A stretch of DNA of 41,097 nucleotides from Rhodopirellula sp. (lineage in GTDB: Bacteria > Planctomycetota > Planctomycetia > Planctomycetales > Planctomycetaceae): contig JABMPE010000702.1 of assembly GCA_013203845.1 (NCBI GenBank), positions 1 through 41,097 of the forward strand. The letters are read 5' to 3'. This document shows, piece after piece, positions 7,594 through 16,514 of this stretch. Made by a program: the position numbers and the translations under genes. The notes beneath the pieces are model-generated. The model was given only the letters and a program-made list of their open reading frames with translations. It had not been told where the DNA came from and searched no databases. Position 1 is the stretch's first letter; each line of letters starts with the position of its first letter.

Positions 7594-9954
7594 TCAACTT
7601 CTGAAACTTTTCGACCTCCACAGAATCAAGAGCACAATCGCGGCCACGGCGAGGATGGCGACCAGCGGCAGGCCGAGAAGCGGGATCGACAACGCCAGCA
7701 GGGCGGCACTGCTCAGAGCGATGACGCCGGGGACGAATCGCCAGGCCAGCAGCGGTTCGATCATCAGCAGGACAAAGACTGTCCAGGCGAGACTGCGAGT
7801 CAGCAACGACAGGCCGGACTTCAACTCAGGCCTGACTGATTGGAAACCCGGTGACTGAGCGTTCCAGATCTGGACATCAACTTCCGAAAACAATTCGGAC
7901 TGCAGCGTTTGCCAGTCGGCGGGGACAAGATCGCTTTCGGCCACGTCGACGTTCACCGCGTAAAGCTCTTTGCGGTTGAGCGGCGAACCGAGATTCAGCT
8001 CGTACACGCCGGCCTTGTCAGTCTGATCAAAGGCCACGGCGACGACATTGCCGCTGTCCTGCAGGGTTAAGGCGACTTCCGGACCAACGGGCGATCGAAC
8101 GGTCACTGGCATGTCGAAGACGCGGGCCGGCCAGGTCGTCAGGATGGGATCGCCCACGCTCAACTGGCGGTTTTTCCAGCGACCGGAAACGGAGTGCAGA
8201 ACCATTTCGTTCATGATCGGAACAAAGCTCGGCGCCCAGATCGCCCACGTCCCCCACCGATCGTCGGCACTGGTCGCAGCCAGGATCACGCGTCCCGTTC
8301 CGACCGATGATTCCACCAGCGCCGGAGCACCGTCGCTGAACCACAGGCCGACGGTTGCGGACTCGGTCGGCGTCAGCGCGACATATTTCTGAGTCATCGT
8401 CGATTCGAGACCGGCACCTGGGTTGCCGCGAAAAACACGCACGAGAGGATGCTCAAATCCACGAGCGTCAAAGGTCAGTACGTCTTCGCGGTTTTCGACC
8501 ACTTTTACTTCGCCAAGCCGAGCTGGAAGAATTCCCTGTCCGTCCCGAAACAGTCGCTGATTGTAACTATCCGCGTTGACTCGATCACCCGGCAGAATCA
8601 CCAAACCGCCACCGCTGCGAACGAACGATTCCAGCACCGTGGCCTCAGGTTCGGTCAGCAGACCAACGTTACACAGCACGACCACGTCGTACTGAGCCAG
8701 GCTGACTGACGGCAACTCTCCTTCTGCAATCGTCGTCGGTCGCACAAACGCACCGGACGCATCTTCCAGCGTCGACGGATCCAGCGCCCGTGACACGTAA
8801 AACGTGGCCGACTCGCGATCACGACCGGACGGAGTTCCGTCGACCAGCAACACGGTCAACTCTTCGCGAACCGGAACCGCCAGCCAGCGTCGATTATCGA
8901 CCGGCAACGCATCGTCCTGAAGATGTACTTCGACACGAAACTCGCCCGCTTCGCGAAACGTGTGCGACCAGCTGGTCGGCACATCAATTCCTGGCGGCAG
9001 ATCAACCCGCCTGGTGTCGACGAGTCTGCCATCGACGAGCAGCTCGACGACCTGCCCTCGCAATATCGATTCACCAAAGTTTCTGACGGTCGACCGGAAT
9101 GACGTAACCTGATCACTCGCCGCCGCACCGGTTTCCATCTCCAGGCCGGTCACTGCCAGATTTCGAACACCGATGCTCGCCGCATTCACGAACGAAACTC
9201 GCGCCATTGCTCCCGTCTTTCGAGCCAGCTCGCGCAGTCGACTTTTCTGTGTTGATGATTCGGGAGCCCACATTGAAGCCTGGAAATCGGTGACAAAGAC
9301 AACTTCCTTACGCGGAATTTCCGGAGCCTGTTTCAGCATCGTCAGCACAGTCTCAAAGGTTCCCGCCAGATCACCTGTCGAATCGGTCGCCGTCAGCGCC
9401 GCCACTTCTTCCAGCACGGCTTCGGCATTGAAGGCCACCTGGTTGATGATCCCAAACGGCTCGCGCCCCGCGATGCGAACCAGATTCCAGGCATCGCCCC
9501 GGCGGCCATTTTCGACCAGACGGCGCACCGCTTCTCTGGCTTTTTCGATTCCCGTCCCCGAGTCACTCTCGGAATTCTGACCGGGCTGCAGTTCCATCGC
9601 TTCCTCGGCGAGCTGCATACTGAAAGAAGTATCGACGACAACGATGCGATGCACTGGCTGATCGCCGGTCAGCAATCCTCCGCCGGTTTCAAAGTGCGGT
9701 CGAGCCAGCGCCAGAACCAGCAGCGCCAGCACGAGCGTGCGGAGCACCAGCAGAATCAACTGCTCGATACGGGTTCTCCTCGCACGCTTGCGAGTCGCCT
9801 CAATCAGAAACCGCATCGCCGCAAAATCAACCTGCACGTACCGCCGCTTGTGCAGCAGGTGAATCAGTATCGGGATCCCCGCCAGCACCAACCCGCCGAG
9901 CAGCAGCGGACTGGCAAAACCGAACGCCAGGATGACGGGCACTATGGAAGCCAT
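7594..9954 (-). CDS. BatA-domain / VWA-domain membrane protein
   Basis: 786-residue membrane protein. Seen: the N-terminus matches the BatA (aerotolerance regulator N-terminal) domain, with two TM helices around residues 10-30 and 62-85 separated by a basic loop containing IPILIHLLHKRRY. A von Willebrand A domain follows from about residue 103, with the metal-site motif DTSFSM. A middle region (CARDB-like and glutamine-amidotransferase-like in known relatives) precedes two or three hydrophobic C-terminal helices ending near residue 780. Such proteins usually sit with moxR and DUF58 genes and are thought to act in envelope or chaperone-like functions. Neither partner is in the window. The precise role is unknown. 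Confidence 0.85.
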   Translation of the reverse strand: MASIVPVILAFGFASPLLLGGLVLAGIPILIHLLHKRRYVQVDFAAMRFLIEATRKRARRTRIEQLILLVLRTLVLALLVLALARPHFETGGGLLTGDQPVHRIVVVDTSFSMQLAEEAMELQPGQNSESDSGTGIEKAREAVRRLVENGRRGDAWNLVRIAGREPFGIINQVAFNAEAVLEEVAALTATDSTGDLAGTFETVLTMLKQAPEIPRKEVVFVTDFQASMWAPESSTQKSRLRELARKTGAMARVSFVNAASIGVRNLAVTGLEMETGAAASDQVTSFRSTVRNFGESILRGQVVELLVDGRLVDTRRVDLPPGIDVPTSWSHTFREAGEFRVEVHLQDDALPVDNRRWLAVPVREELTVLLVDGTPSGRDRESATFYVSRALDPSTLEDASGAFVRPTTIAEGELPSVSLAQYDVVVLCNVGLLTEPEATVLESFVRSGGGLVILPGDRVNADSYNQRLFRDGQGILPARLGEVKVVENREDVLTFDARGFEHPLVRVFRGNPGAGLESTMTQKYVALTPTESATVGLWFSDGAPALVESSVGTGRVILAATSADDRWGTWAIWAPSFVPIMNEMVLHSVSGRWKNRQLSVGDPILTTWPARVFDMPVTVRSPVGPEVALTLQDSGNVVAVAFDQTDKAGVYELNLGSPLNRKELYAVNVDVAESDLVPADWQTLQSELFSEVDVQIWNAQSPGFQSVRPELKSGLSLLTRSLAWTVFVLLMIEPLLAWRFVPGVIALSSAALLALSIPLLGLPLVAILAVAAIVLLILWRSKSFRS

Positions 9955-10080
9955 GAATTATTCAGATGCAGGAGCAGTCGACAAAGCCGGAACCGCAGAT
10001 AGACAACTTACAAAAAACGACGACGATTCCTCGTTAAACGACACTGAAAATCCTGTTCAGAAAAACCTGTCGATCTCTGC

Positions 10081-10145
10081 CATAAGACACGGAGATTCAG
10101 AATCTATCGCGAGCCGTTTTTCCTCGGTGTCTCTGAGTTTCCATG
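10081..10145. repeat. Imperfect inverted repeat, 'AGACACGGAG' type, copy 2
   Basis: CATAAGACACGGAG (10081-10094) faces CTCGGTGTCTCTGAGTTTCCATG (10123-10145). The cores AGACACGGAG and CTCGGTGTCT are complementary at 9 of 10 positions. The core resembles the element at 2489-2562, so the two may belong to one dispersed family. Confidence 0.5.
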
Positions 10146-10261
10146 CTGACAACGATCGTGCTGGAAATTCCGAGAAACAGTATCGGAAGAGTTCCAGATG
10201 AAATCCCGTCAGCAACCAAACCCCGGTCGAACAATTTTGAATAGTGAAGATTAGCGACGAT

Positions 10262-10293
10262 CAGTGTTCCGTAAATGCAGTGTTCCGTAAATG
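10262..10293. repeat. Perfect 16-bp tandem duplication
   Basis: CAGTGTTCCGTAAATG occurs twice head to tail (10262-10277 and 10278-10293) and a third copy begins with CAG. Each copy ends in ATG. The ATG at 10275 is the first in-frame ATG of the long glnE ORF, but it is not the preferred start. Confidence 0.9.
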
Positions 10294-10451
10294 CAGCGTC
10301 ACGATCTGGAGTGAGTCAAAGGATCCATCCACGGGCTGAACTCTGCCGCTTTCGCGATGACCGGTTAGACTTTTCGGAGTCACTTTATTTAATCGGCCTT
10401 CCTTACACGGCTACACAGCGCCGTTTCTCCTTCTGCGAAGTTTCTCACAGC

Positions 10452-13400
10452 ATGGCCCGTAAGACCGAACAACTCCTGCAGGAAGACGTCTCTGAAACCG
10501 ACGCCGAAAGCCTGCTTGTCCCGATCGGCTTTGCCGACTGGCGTATGGCGCATGCCAGACTGCTTGGTCTGTGCAGTGATCGCGTGCGTCGTGAAGCGCT
10601 GACCGCCGCGCTGCCGATGCTGCTGGCCGCGTTGTCCGAGTCTGCCAACCCGGACAGTTCGGTCCTCAATCTCGAACGGTTTATCCACACGGTTCCCGAT
10701 GCGGCCATGACTCTGCAGTTTCTGGCGGCCAATCCGCGTGCCATCGAAATCCTCATCAAACTGTTTGTCAACAGCCAGTTTCTGACGGAAATTCTGCTGC
10801 GGAATCCGGAGTACCTTGAACACCTGACTCAGCACAAACGAGTTGCCGAATTCAAAAGCCGCCAGGATTTTCGCACCGAATCCGAACAGGCGATTGCCCG
10901 CCAAGCCGATTCTCAACAGAAGTTTGAATCGTTGCGAACGTATCAGCACTGGGAACTTCTTCGCATCAGCGCGTGCGACAATTTCGGACTGCTCGATCTG
11001 AAATCCGTGACCGTGCAGCTGTCGCTTCTGGCAGACGCAATTGTGCAAACCGCTCTCTCAATCGTTAGCGTTGACCTGGCCGTCAACGTCGACGACTTCG
11101 TCGTGCTGGCCTTTGGAAAGCTTGGCGGCGAAGAACTTAATTACAGTTCAGATATCGATCTCGTCTTCATGTCGCGCGGCGACGCGTCGCGTTACTGGGA
11201 GGTCGGCCAGCGGTTAATCCGGGGCCTGGCTGACTCGATATCCGGCAGCTTTCTGTATCGCGTCGACATGCGGCTGCGTCCCTGGGGAAATTCGGGGCCT
11301 CTGGTCACGGCGGCGGACAGCTACGTCGACTACCTCGCGAACAACGCCGAGTTGTGGGAAAAGCAGGCTCTGCTCAAAGCTCGCCCCATCGCGGGCACCC
11401 TGACGATCGGGTTCGACTTTCTGAAGAAGGCCGACCACCTGCTGTTCGAAGCCTCTGTGGACGCGGTTCGCGACAACGTTCGCGAGATGAAGATGAAGAT
11501 CGAAGCCGGCCTTAAGAAAAAGGACCGCGTGTTCGGCGACGTCAAATCCGGCCAGGGCTCGATTCGCGATATCGAGTTCGTTACCCAGTACCTGCAACTT
11601 CGACACGGTCGCGACAACAAACATGTTCGCAGCATCGGCACGCTCGATGGACTGGTCCGACTGGCTGATCTGAACTACATCCGTGCCGACGAGTTCCGCC
11701 AACTCACCACGGCCTATCTACTGCTGCGAAAGATCGAACACACGCTGCAACTGCTCCACTACAAGCAGGTCCACTCGCTGCCGAAAGACGAGCGTGAACT
11801 GGCCTACCTGGCCCGACGACTCGACTTTCCGAATTCCGAAGCTTTTCTGACCAGCTACATGCAACACTGCGAAGATGTTCGAGCGATTTACCTGCGGTAC
11901 ATCGAAGATGCCGCCGCCCCGACTGCGACCGAAAATCACTCCGGCGCGATCGATCCAATCACCGCCAGGCAACCGCGACATTCACAGGCAATGGAGCCTT
12001 CGTATTTCAAAGTCTTCTCCGAAGACGAAATTCTCAATCATGCAAAGATGCTGGAGTCGCTCAGCCCGGACACGCCGATTCTCATCGACACGAAATCGGC
12101 TCCCGACGGTCACGTCTGCCTGACGGTCTGCGGCTACGATCAGATTGGCGACCTGTCGATGGTGTGTGGCCTGCTCTTTGCTTACGGCTTCGACATCGTC
12201 AGCGGAAACGCCTTCACAACCGACCACATTCTGGACGACACACACGCTGATTCCGAGCAGCCAATTTCCGCAACCGATGCTCCCAAATTCGTCGATGTCT
12301 TTTTACTGAGTCCGCCTTCTGACACGGTTCTGTCAGCAATCTGGCTGGAGTTTCAGATAGAACTCGCCTTACTGGTCATCCTCGCTCGCGATGGCCAACT
12401 GCGAAAAGCTCAGGCCAGACTGGTGGGCAAAGTCGCGGCAGCGTTCAATGAGACGACATCCACTCCCGGCATGTTGATGCCGATCGAAATCGAAATCGAC
12501 AACGAGCAGTCAGACCGCTTCACCGTTCTGCGAATCAGCGCCGAAGACACGCGAGGATTCATCTACGAACTGACCAGCTCACTGACGCTGCTGGGTTATG
12601 ACATTCACCGAGTGACTCTGACGTCCATTGATAACCGAGCGTTCGACACGCTGTTCATCGCCCGGCAGGACGGCACTCGAATCATTCGTCCGGAAATGCA
12701 GGCGCGGCTGCGAGCAGCCGTTGTTCTGGTCAAACACTTCACTCATCTGCTGCCTCAGTCACCAAATCCACAGAACGCTCTGCTCCACTTCGGACAGCTT
12801 CTGGAACGACTTTTTGAACGTCCAGACTGGGGCGACGAACTCGCCTCACTCGACCGTCGCGAGGTTCTGGAAGCGTTGGCCCAGCTGCTCGGCGTCAGTG
12901 ACTTTCTGTGGGAAGATTTTTTAAGACTGCAGCACGACAATCTGTTTCCGGTGTTGCAGGATGTCGAAGGGCTCACCGAACGCCGCAGCCGCATTCAGCT
13001 GGAAGCCGACCTGCATTATCAGCTGGCTCAGGCTGAATCTACTGACGAAAAACGCGGCACTCTCAACCACTTCAAAGACCGCGAGATGTTTCGCGTCGAC
13101 ATGCGACACATTGCCGGCCACATCTGCGAGTTCGGCCAGTTCTCTGAAGAGCTGACAGACGTCGCCGAAGCCGTCACCTCACAGGCCGTGAGAATCTGCC
13201 GCAAACGCCTGGCAAAACGCCACGGTGAGCCACGCGTTCCAGGCCCGGGCGACACCGTTGTGGATAATGAACTCGCCGTCTTCGCGCTGGGCAAAGCCGG
13301 CGGTCGAGAACTCGGCTTCGCATCTGACATCGAGCTGATGTTCGTCTACGAAGCCGAAGGTATGACCGACGGCGGCTCCCCCATCACCGCATCCGAGTTT

Positions 13401-14120
13401 TACATTCACTTGGTCGAGTCCTTCACAAAGACCATTCAGGCTCGCCGCAAAGGCATTTTCGAAATTGACCTGCGACTGAGGCCGTACGGCAGCGCCGGCC
13501 CCCTGGCCGTTTCACTGGACGCTTTCGAAAGCTACTTCTCACCATCCGGCCCCGCCTGGCCGTACGAACGTCAGTCACTGGTCAGAATGCGTGCCATCGC
13601 TGGCGACGCCGAACTCGGCAAACGCGTCATCGCTCTGCGAGATCAGATGGTTTACACCGCAGCACCGTTTGACGTGAACGCGTTGCGTGCCATGCGGGAA
13701 CGCCAGTTGCGACAGCTCGTTCAGCCTGGTATCTGGAACGCCAAACTGAGCTCAGGAGGCCTCGTTGACTGCGAATACCTCGTCCAGGCGCTGCAAATCA
13801 CGCACGGCCACACGCTACCAGAACTTCGACAGACGGGAACATCCGACGCCCTCGCCACGCTGCACAGACATGGCATCCTCACCGACGAGCAATTTGAAAA
13901 ACTACACAGCAGCTACGTCTTCCTGCGACGCCTGATCGATGCTCTGCGCATGGTTCGCGGCGACGCTCGAGACCTCGCCGTCCCCTCGCCCGACACAGAA
14001 GAATTTGCCTACCTCGCTCGCCGCCTCGACTACGGCAACCGCATCAGCCAACTGCAAACCGACATCGAAACAATGACAGCTTCCGTCAGTACACACTTCG
14101 AGGCACTTCTGCCCGAATAA
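10452..14120 (+). CDS. glnE: GlnE-like glutamine synthetase adenylyltransferase with inserted ACT-like domains
   Basis: Family members adenylylate and de-adenylylate glutamine synthetase to match nitrogen supply. Seen: two GlnE nucleotidyltransferase modules. The N-terminal (adenylyl-removing) one has FGKLGGEELNYSSDIDLVF with D234/D236 and VDMRLRPWGNSGPL. The C-terminal (adenylylating) one has LGKAGGRELGFASDIELMF with D959/E961 and IDLRLRPYGSAGPL. Between them, about residues 545-750 contain two segments that read as ACT domains: CLTVCGYDQIGDLSMVCGLL (from ~555) and FTVLRISAEDTRGFIYELTS (from ~689). These are similar in style to the glutamine-sensing ACT pair of GlnD. The ATG at 10452 (MARKTEQLL) is preferred over 10275 because the extra 59 residues have no family features. 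1222 residues against about 950 in E. coli. Confidence 0.88.
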   Translation: MARKTEQLLQEDVSETDAESLLVPIGFADWRMAHARLLGLCSDRVRREALTAALPMLLAALSESANPDSSVLNLERFIHTVPDAAMTLQFLAANPRAIEILIKLFVNSQFLTEILLRNPEYLEHLTQHKRVAEFKSRQDFRTESEQAIARQADSQQKFESLRTYQHWELLRISACDNFGLLDLKSVTVQLSLLADAIVQTALSIVSVDLAVNVDDFVVLAFGKLGGEELNYSSDIDLVFMSRGDASRYWEVGQRLIRGLADSISGSFLYRVDMRLRPWGNSGPLVTAADSYVDYLANNAELWEKQALLKARPIAGTLTIGFDFLKKADHLLFEASVDAVRDNVREMKMKIEAGLKKKDRVFGDVKSGQGSIRDIEFVTQYLQLRHGRDNKHVRSIGTLDGLVRLADLNYIRADEFRQLTTAYLLLRKIEHTLQLLHYKQVHSLPKDERELAYLARRLDFPNSEAFLTSYMQHCEDVRAIYLRYIEDAAAPTATENHSGAIDPITARQPRHSQAMEPSYFKVFSEDEILNHAKMLESLSPDTPILIDTKSAPDGHVCLTVCGYDQIGDLSMVCGLLFAYGFDIVSGNAFTTDHILDDTHADSEQPISATDAPKFVDVFLLSPPSDTVLSAIWLEFQIELALLVILARDGQLRKAQARLVGKVAAAFNETTSTPGMLMPIEIEIDNEQSDRFTVLRISAEDTRGFIYELTSSLTLLGYDIHRVTLTSIDNRAFDTLFIARQDGTRIIRPEMQARLRAAVVLVKHFTHLLPQSPNPQNALLHFGQLLERLFERPDWGDELASLDRREVLEALAQLLGVSDFLWEDFLRLQHDNLFPVLQDVEGLTERRSRIQLEADLHYQLAQAESTDEKRGTLNHFKDREMFRVDMRHIAGHICEFGQFSEELTDVAEAVTSQAVRICRKRLAKRHGEPRVPGPGDTVVDNELAVFALGKAGGRELGFASDIELMFVYEAEGMTDGGSPITASEFYIHLVESFTKTIQARRKGIFEIDLRLRPYGSAGPLAVSLDAFESYFSPSGPAWPYERQSLVRMRAIAGDAELGKRVIALRDQMVYTAAPFDVNALRAMRERQLRQLVQPGIWNAKLSSGGLVDCEYLVQALQITHGHTLPELRQTGTSDALATLHRHGILTDEQFEKLHSSYVFLRRLIDALRMVRGDARDLAVPSPDTEEFAYLARRLDYGNRISQLQTDIETMTASVSTHFEALLPE

Positions 14121-14148
14121 TCTGCTGCCAAACGACCTCGCCTAGACC

Positions 14149-14168
14149 TACGTCGGCAAGTCGACGTA
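14149..14168. repeat. Short hairpin after glnE
   Basis: TACGTCG (14149-14155) and CGACGTA (14162-14168) form a perfect 7-bp stem with a 6-nt loop, 28 bp after the glnE stop. No T-run follows, so it is not a canonical intrinsic terminator. Confidence 0.5.
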
Positions 14169-14228
14169 CCGTTCTCGGCGTCGGAAACAATCGAATGCGA
14201 AATCAACGCCCTCATATCGAAACCCTAA

Positions 14229-15182
14229 ATGCGCTATCGATGTACGAATTGTGAAAGCTGTGGAGCGCCGCTTGAAATCGCAAGTCGCGCGAAGCGAGCA
14301 TCGTGCGATTACTGCCAGTCTTTGTCAGATGCAACAGACCTCGAAACACTGCGATGGCGATTACGTAATGTTTCATTTCAACTCGAACTCGATCTGCTCG
14401 ACAGAAACTGGCTGGTCGAGCGCGAACGACTCATGGTGAGAAACTCCGCAGGACAACTCACCATTCCGTCCCGTTTTCGAGTTCTTCTTGCGGGCGGAAG
14501 TGTGCTTCTGATGTGCCTTGGATGGGTAGTCGGACTGTCACTCCTTCGAACTTCCGCCGCAGTAATTGGTGTTTTTATTGGAACTCCAGTGGCCGTCTGG
14601 ATGACAGTTGCGTGCCAGCGAGCCAATGAGTTTCTGGATGCAAGACGCCGTTACAGCAAAGAACGTGCGTCACTGTGCACGCGATTTATCCGAACGTCGG
14701 TCAACGATGACACTGAATGCGTCAATTCAATCGCCAACCCACAGACCCCTCGCCACACAGAACTTTCCCAGACAGACGGGCAGCTTCCGAATCAAGGGGA
14801 TGCGTCACCACTCGAATTATCAAACCTCGACGGAACGCTCAAATTAATGATCCTCGAAGGCGAGCTTCAGCGGTTGGACGCAGACCACCGTCGTCACAGC
14901 GAGCGTATCAAACTTGAAGTTGTAAACGAAACAACAGATCTGACGACTCGTACGTCGTCGATTGCGCTACTGATTGCACCGTTATCAGTCATTACATTCA
15001 CCGCGACAATGGGACCAGTGGGACTTCCAATTGCCGTTGCTCTAACAATCACTGGATTCTTGATCGAGGCCAAAGTAAAGCAACTACTACTGAAACGAGA
15101 CTTCGAGCGAAGAGAGGCGTACTACAACTCGGAACGTCGACGCTTACAGGCACAACTCGAAGTCACGAAGAATGCAGCCTGA
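14229..15182 (+). CDS. Unrecognised zinc-ribbon, coiled-coil membrane protein
   Basis: 317 residues, not matched to a named family. Seen: an N-terminal cysteine cluster CTNCESCG ... CDYCQS (residues 5-30) that reads as a zinc ribbon. Two TM helices lie around 85-105 and 107-128 (LLAGGSVLLMCLGWVVGLSL and following). A charged, polar stretch and a probable coiled coil (LKLMILEGELQRLDADHRRHSERI, about 215-245) come next, then one or two hydrophobic helices around 245-280 and a basic helical tail. It starts 108 bp after glnE on the same strand but after a hairpin. By eye it is less GC-rich than its neighbours. Function unknown. Confidence 0.75.
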   Translation: MRYRCTNCESCGAPLEIASRAKRASCDYCQSLSDATDLETLRWRLRNVSFQLELDLLDRNWLVERERLMVRNSAGQLTIPSRFRVLLAGGSVLLMCLGWVVGLSLLRTSAAVIGVFIGTPVAVWMTVACQRANEFLDARRRYSKERASLCTRFIRTSVNDDTECVNSIANPQTPRHTELSQTDGQLPNQGDASPLELSNLDGTLKLMILEGELQRLDADHRRHSERIKLEVVNETTDLTTRTSSIALLIAPLSVITFTATMGPVGLPIAVALTITGFLIEAKVKQLLLKRDFERREAYYNSERRRLQAQLEVTKNAA

Positions 15183-15211
15183 CTCATATCGTCCGCACAG
15201 TCCATCCCGAT

Positions 15212-15451
15212 TCAGCGAACAAACTGCCCGAGAATTGCACATACCAAACCCAAACCGCCACTGACGATCATGATGGCCTTCGGCACGACTCGATTCTGCA
15301 GTTCTTCCGGTGTGACGTCCCAGGCCTTCGCGATTGGCTTCAGTTTTCGCCGTTGCTCTTCGGTGAGCTTTTTCGGCGTGCGGCGGTAGTCGTACAGGCC
15401 CCAGATGAAGAGGCCGCTCATGAGAACCGCAATCTCGGACAAGACGCCCAC
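15212..15451 (-). CDS. Small two-TM hypothetical protein
   Basis: 79 residues. Seen: TM helix 1 at about residues 4-20 (EIAVLMSGLFIWGLYDY), a charged middle containing RRTPKKLTEEQRRKLKPIAKAWDVTPEELQNRV, and TM helix 2 at about 57-77. The middle segment looks like a small folded helical unit on one face of the membrane. It is 67 bp downstream of the WD40 gene on the same strand. Codon use and the coherent hydrophobic pattern support a real gene; the function is not recognised. Confidence 0.65.
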   Translation of the reverse strand: MGVLSEIAVLMSGLFIWGLYDYRRTPKKLTEEQRRKLKPIAKAWDVTPEELQNRVVPKAIMIVSGGLGLVCAILGQFVR

Positions 15452-15518
15452 GACCTAACCTGCCTGCCTGTCGAATCTGAAAGGAATGTCACACCGAGCC
15501 TCACGACTTACCGGTCGC

Positions 15519-16406
15519 TTACAGATTCCAGACGCGGGCGGTGCGGTCGAAAGCGGCCGATGCTAACTGATCACCGGCTGCTGACCAGGCGAGGTCGTAG
15601 ATCGTGTTGCGATGGCCTTTCAGTGTGCGCTCGACCTGGCCGGTCGTCGAATTCTGAATGAGAATCAACGAATCGTTACCACCGGAGGCCAGGTGAGTTC
15701 CGTCCGGCGAAAATTCCAGCGTTTTGACCGAGCCTTTGTGGTTTTCGAAGGTACGGACCAGTTGTCCGGAGTCGAAGTTCCAGAGTCGGACGATGGGAGA
15801 CTCTTCGCTGGCCGCGAGGATCGTTCCGTCCGGCGAAAAGGCCAGGCTCTGGATCGGCTTTGGATGGGGACCGATTTCGCGGACCTGTTTCCTGGACTCG
15901 ACGTCCCAGACTCGAATCAGCAGATCGTGTCCACCTGACGCGACGAACCTGCCATCAGGCGAAAATGCCACGCAGCTGACGAGGTCCGTATGTCCTTTCA
16001 GCGTCGCACTCGCCCGAGCCGCCGCGACGTCCCACAGAATGAGATCCTTATCGTGAGAACCTGAAACCGCAGACGTTCCGTCCGGCGAGGGAGCCATGCA
16101 GGTCAGGTAAGTCTGATGGCCAGGCATCGTCGACTTGAGTTTGCCTTCCGCCAGATCCCAGGTCCGCAGCGTCTTGTCGAGACTCGCCGACAGCAACGTC
16201 GAATCACCGTCCTGAAAAGACACCGTGCAGATGGCTTCGCGGTGTCCTTCCAGACGGAACTTCTGCTTCCCCGAAGGCAGTTCCCAGATCTTGATTGACT
16301 TGTCGAGACTACCCGATGCCAGCAGTTTCCCATCCGATGAAAATGCCACGGAGTAAACGGCGTTGTTGTGCCTGAGCGTCAAAACAGGTTCGAGGTCCAC
16401 GAGCAA
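15519..16406 (-). CDS. WD40 repeat protein
   Basis: 295 residues made almost entirely of WD40 repeats. Seen: about seven ~41-residue units with the pattern GH...V..VAFSPDG..LASGS.D..I.IWD, for example VAFSSDGKLLASGSLDKSIKIWE near the N-terminus and the last unit ending TARVWNL. Seven repeats would close one beta-propeller, normally a protein-interaction platform. No signal peptide or kinase domain is attached, unlike many planctomycete WD40 proteins. It is 108 bp downstream of the DUF1501 gene on the same strand, with two small hairpins but no terminator between. Partner unknown. Confidence 0.92.
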   Translation of the reverse strand: MLVDLEPVLTLRHNNAVYSVAFSSDGKLLASGSLDKSIKIWELPSGKQKFRLEGHREAICTVSFQDGDSTLLSASLDKTLRTWDLAEGKLKSTMPGHQTYLTCMAPSPDGTSAVSGSHDKDLILWDVAAARASATLKGHTDLVSCVAFSPDGRFVASGGHDLLIRVWDVESRKQVREIGPHPKPIQSLAFSPDGTILAASEESPIVRLWNFDSGQLVRTFENHKGSVKTLEFSPDGTHLASGGNDSLILIQNSTTGQVERTLKGHRNTIYDLAWSAAGDQLASAAFDRTARVWNL

Positions 16407-16514
16407 TCACCAACTTCCTGGAAAATATGCAGCGAGTTTACCGACAACCATCAGCCCTGCCCTGAGGGCTCGCTGAAGCTCGACCACCAGCCAACTGGTG
16501 CGTAGAAAGACGTT

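Larger units (their letters stand above)
9955..10451. other. Intergenic region upstream of the GlnE-like gene
   Basis: About 500 bp between divergent genes with no convincing CDS. The first 177 bp of the long glnE-frame ORF (from 10275) fall here but carry no family similarity. The region contains an imperfect inverted repeat (10081-10145) and a perfect 16-bp tandem duplication (10262-10293). Both divergent promoters should lie here, but no strong consensus pair was found by eye. Confidence 0.5.

Noticed and set aside
7371-7604. Plus-strand ORF in the rplY/BatA gap
   Set aside because: No domain, signal or hydrophobic pattern; composition looks like non-coding sequence.
10275-10451. 59-residue N-terminal extension of the GlnE-like protein
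   Set aside because: No family features; its ATG lies in a tandem duplication, and ATG 10452 starts the recognisable protein.
16453-16500. Two small hairpins between the WD40 and DUF1501 genes
   Set aside because: AGCCCT/AGGGCT and CACCAG/CTGGTG are short and without a U-tract; not called terminators.
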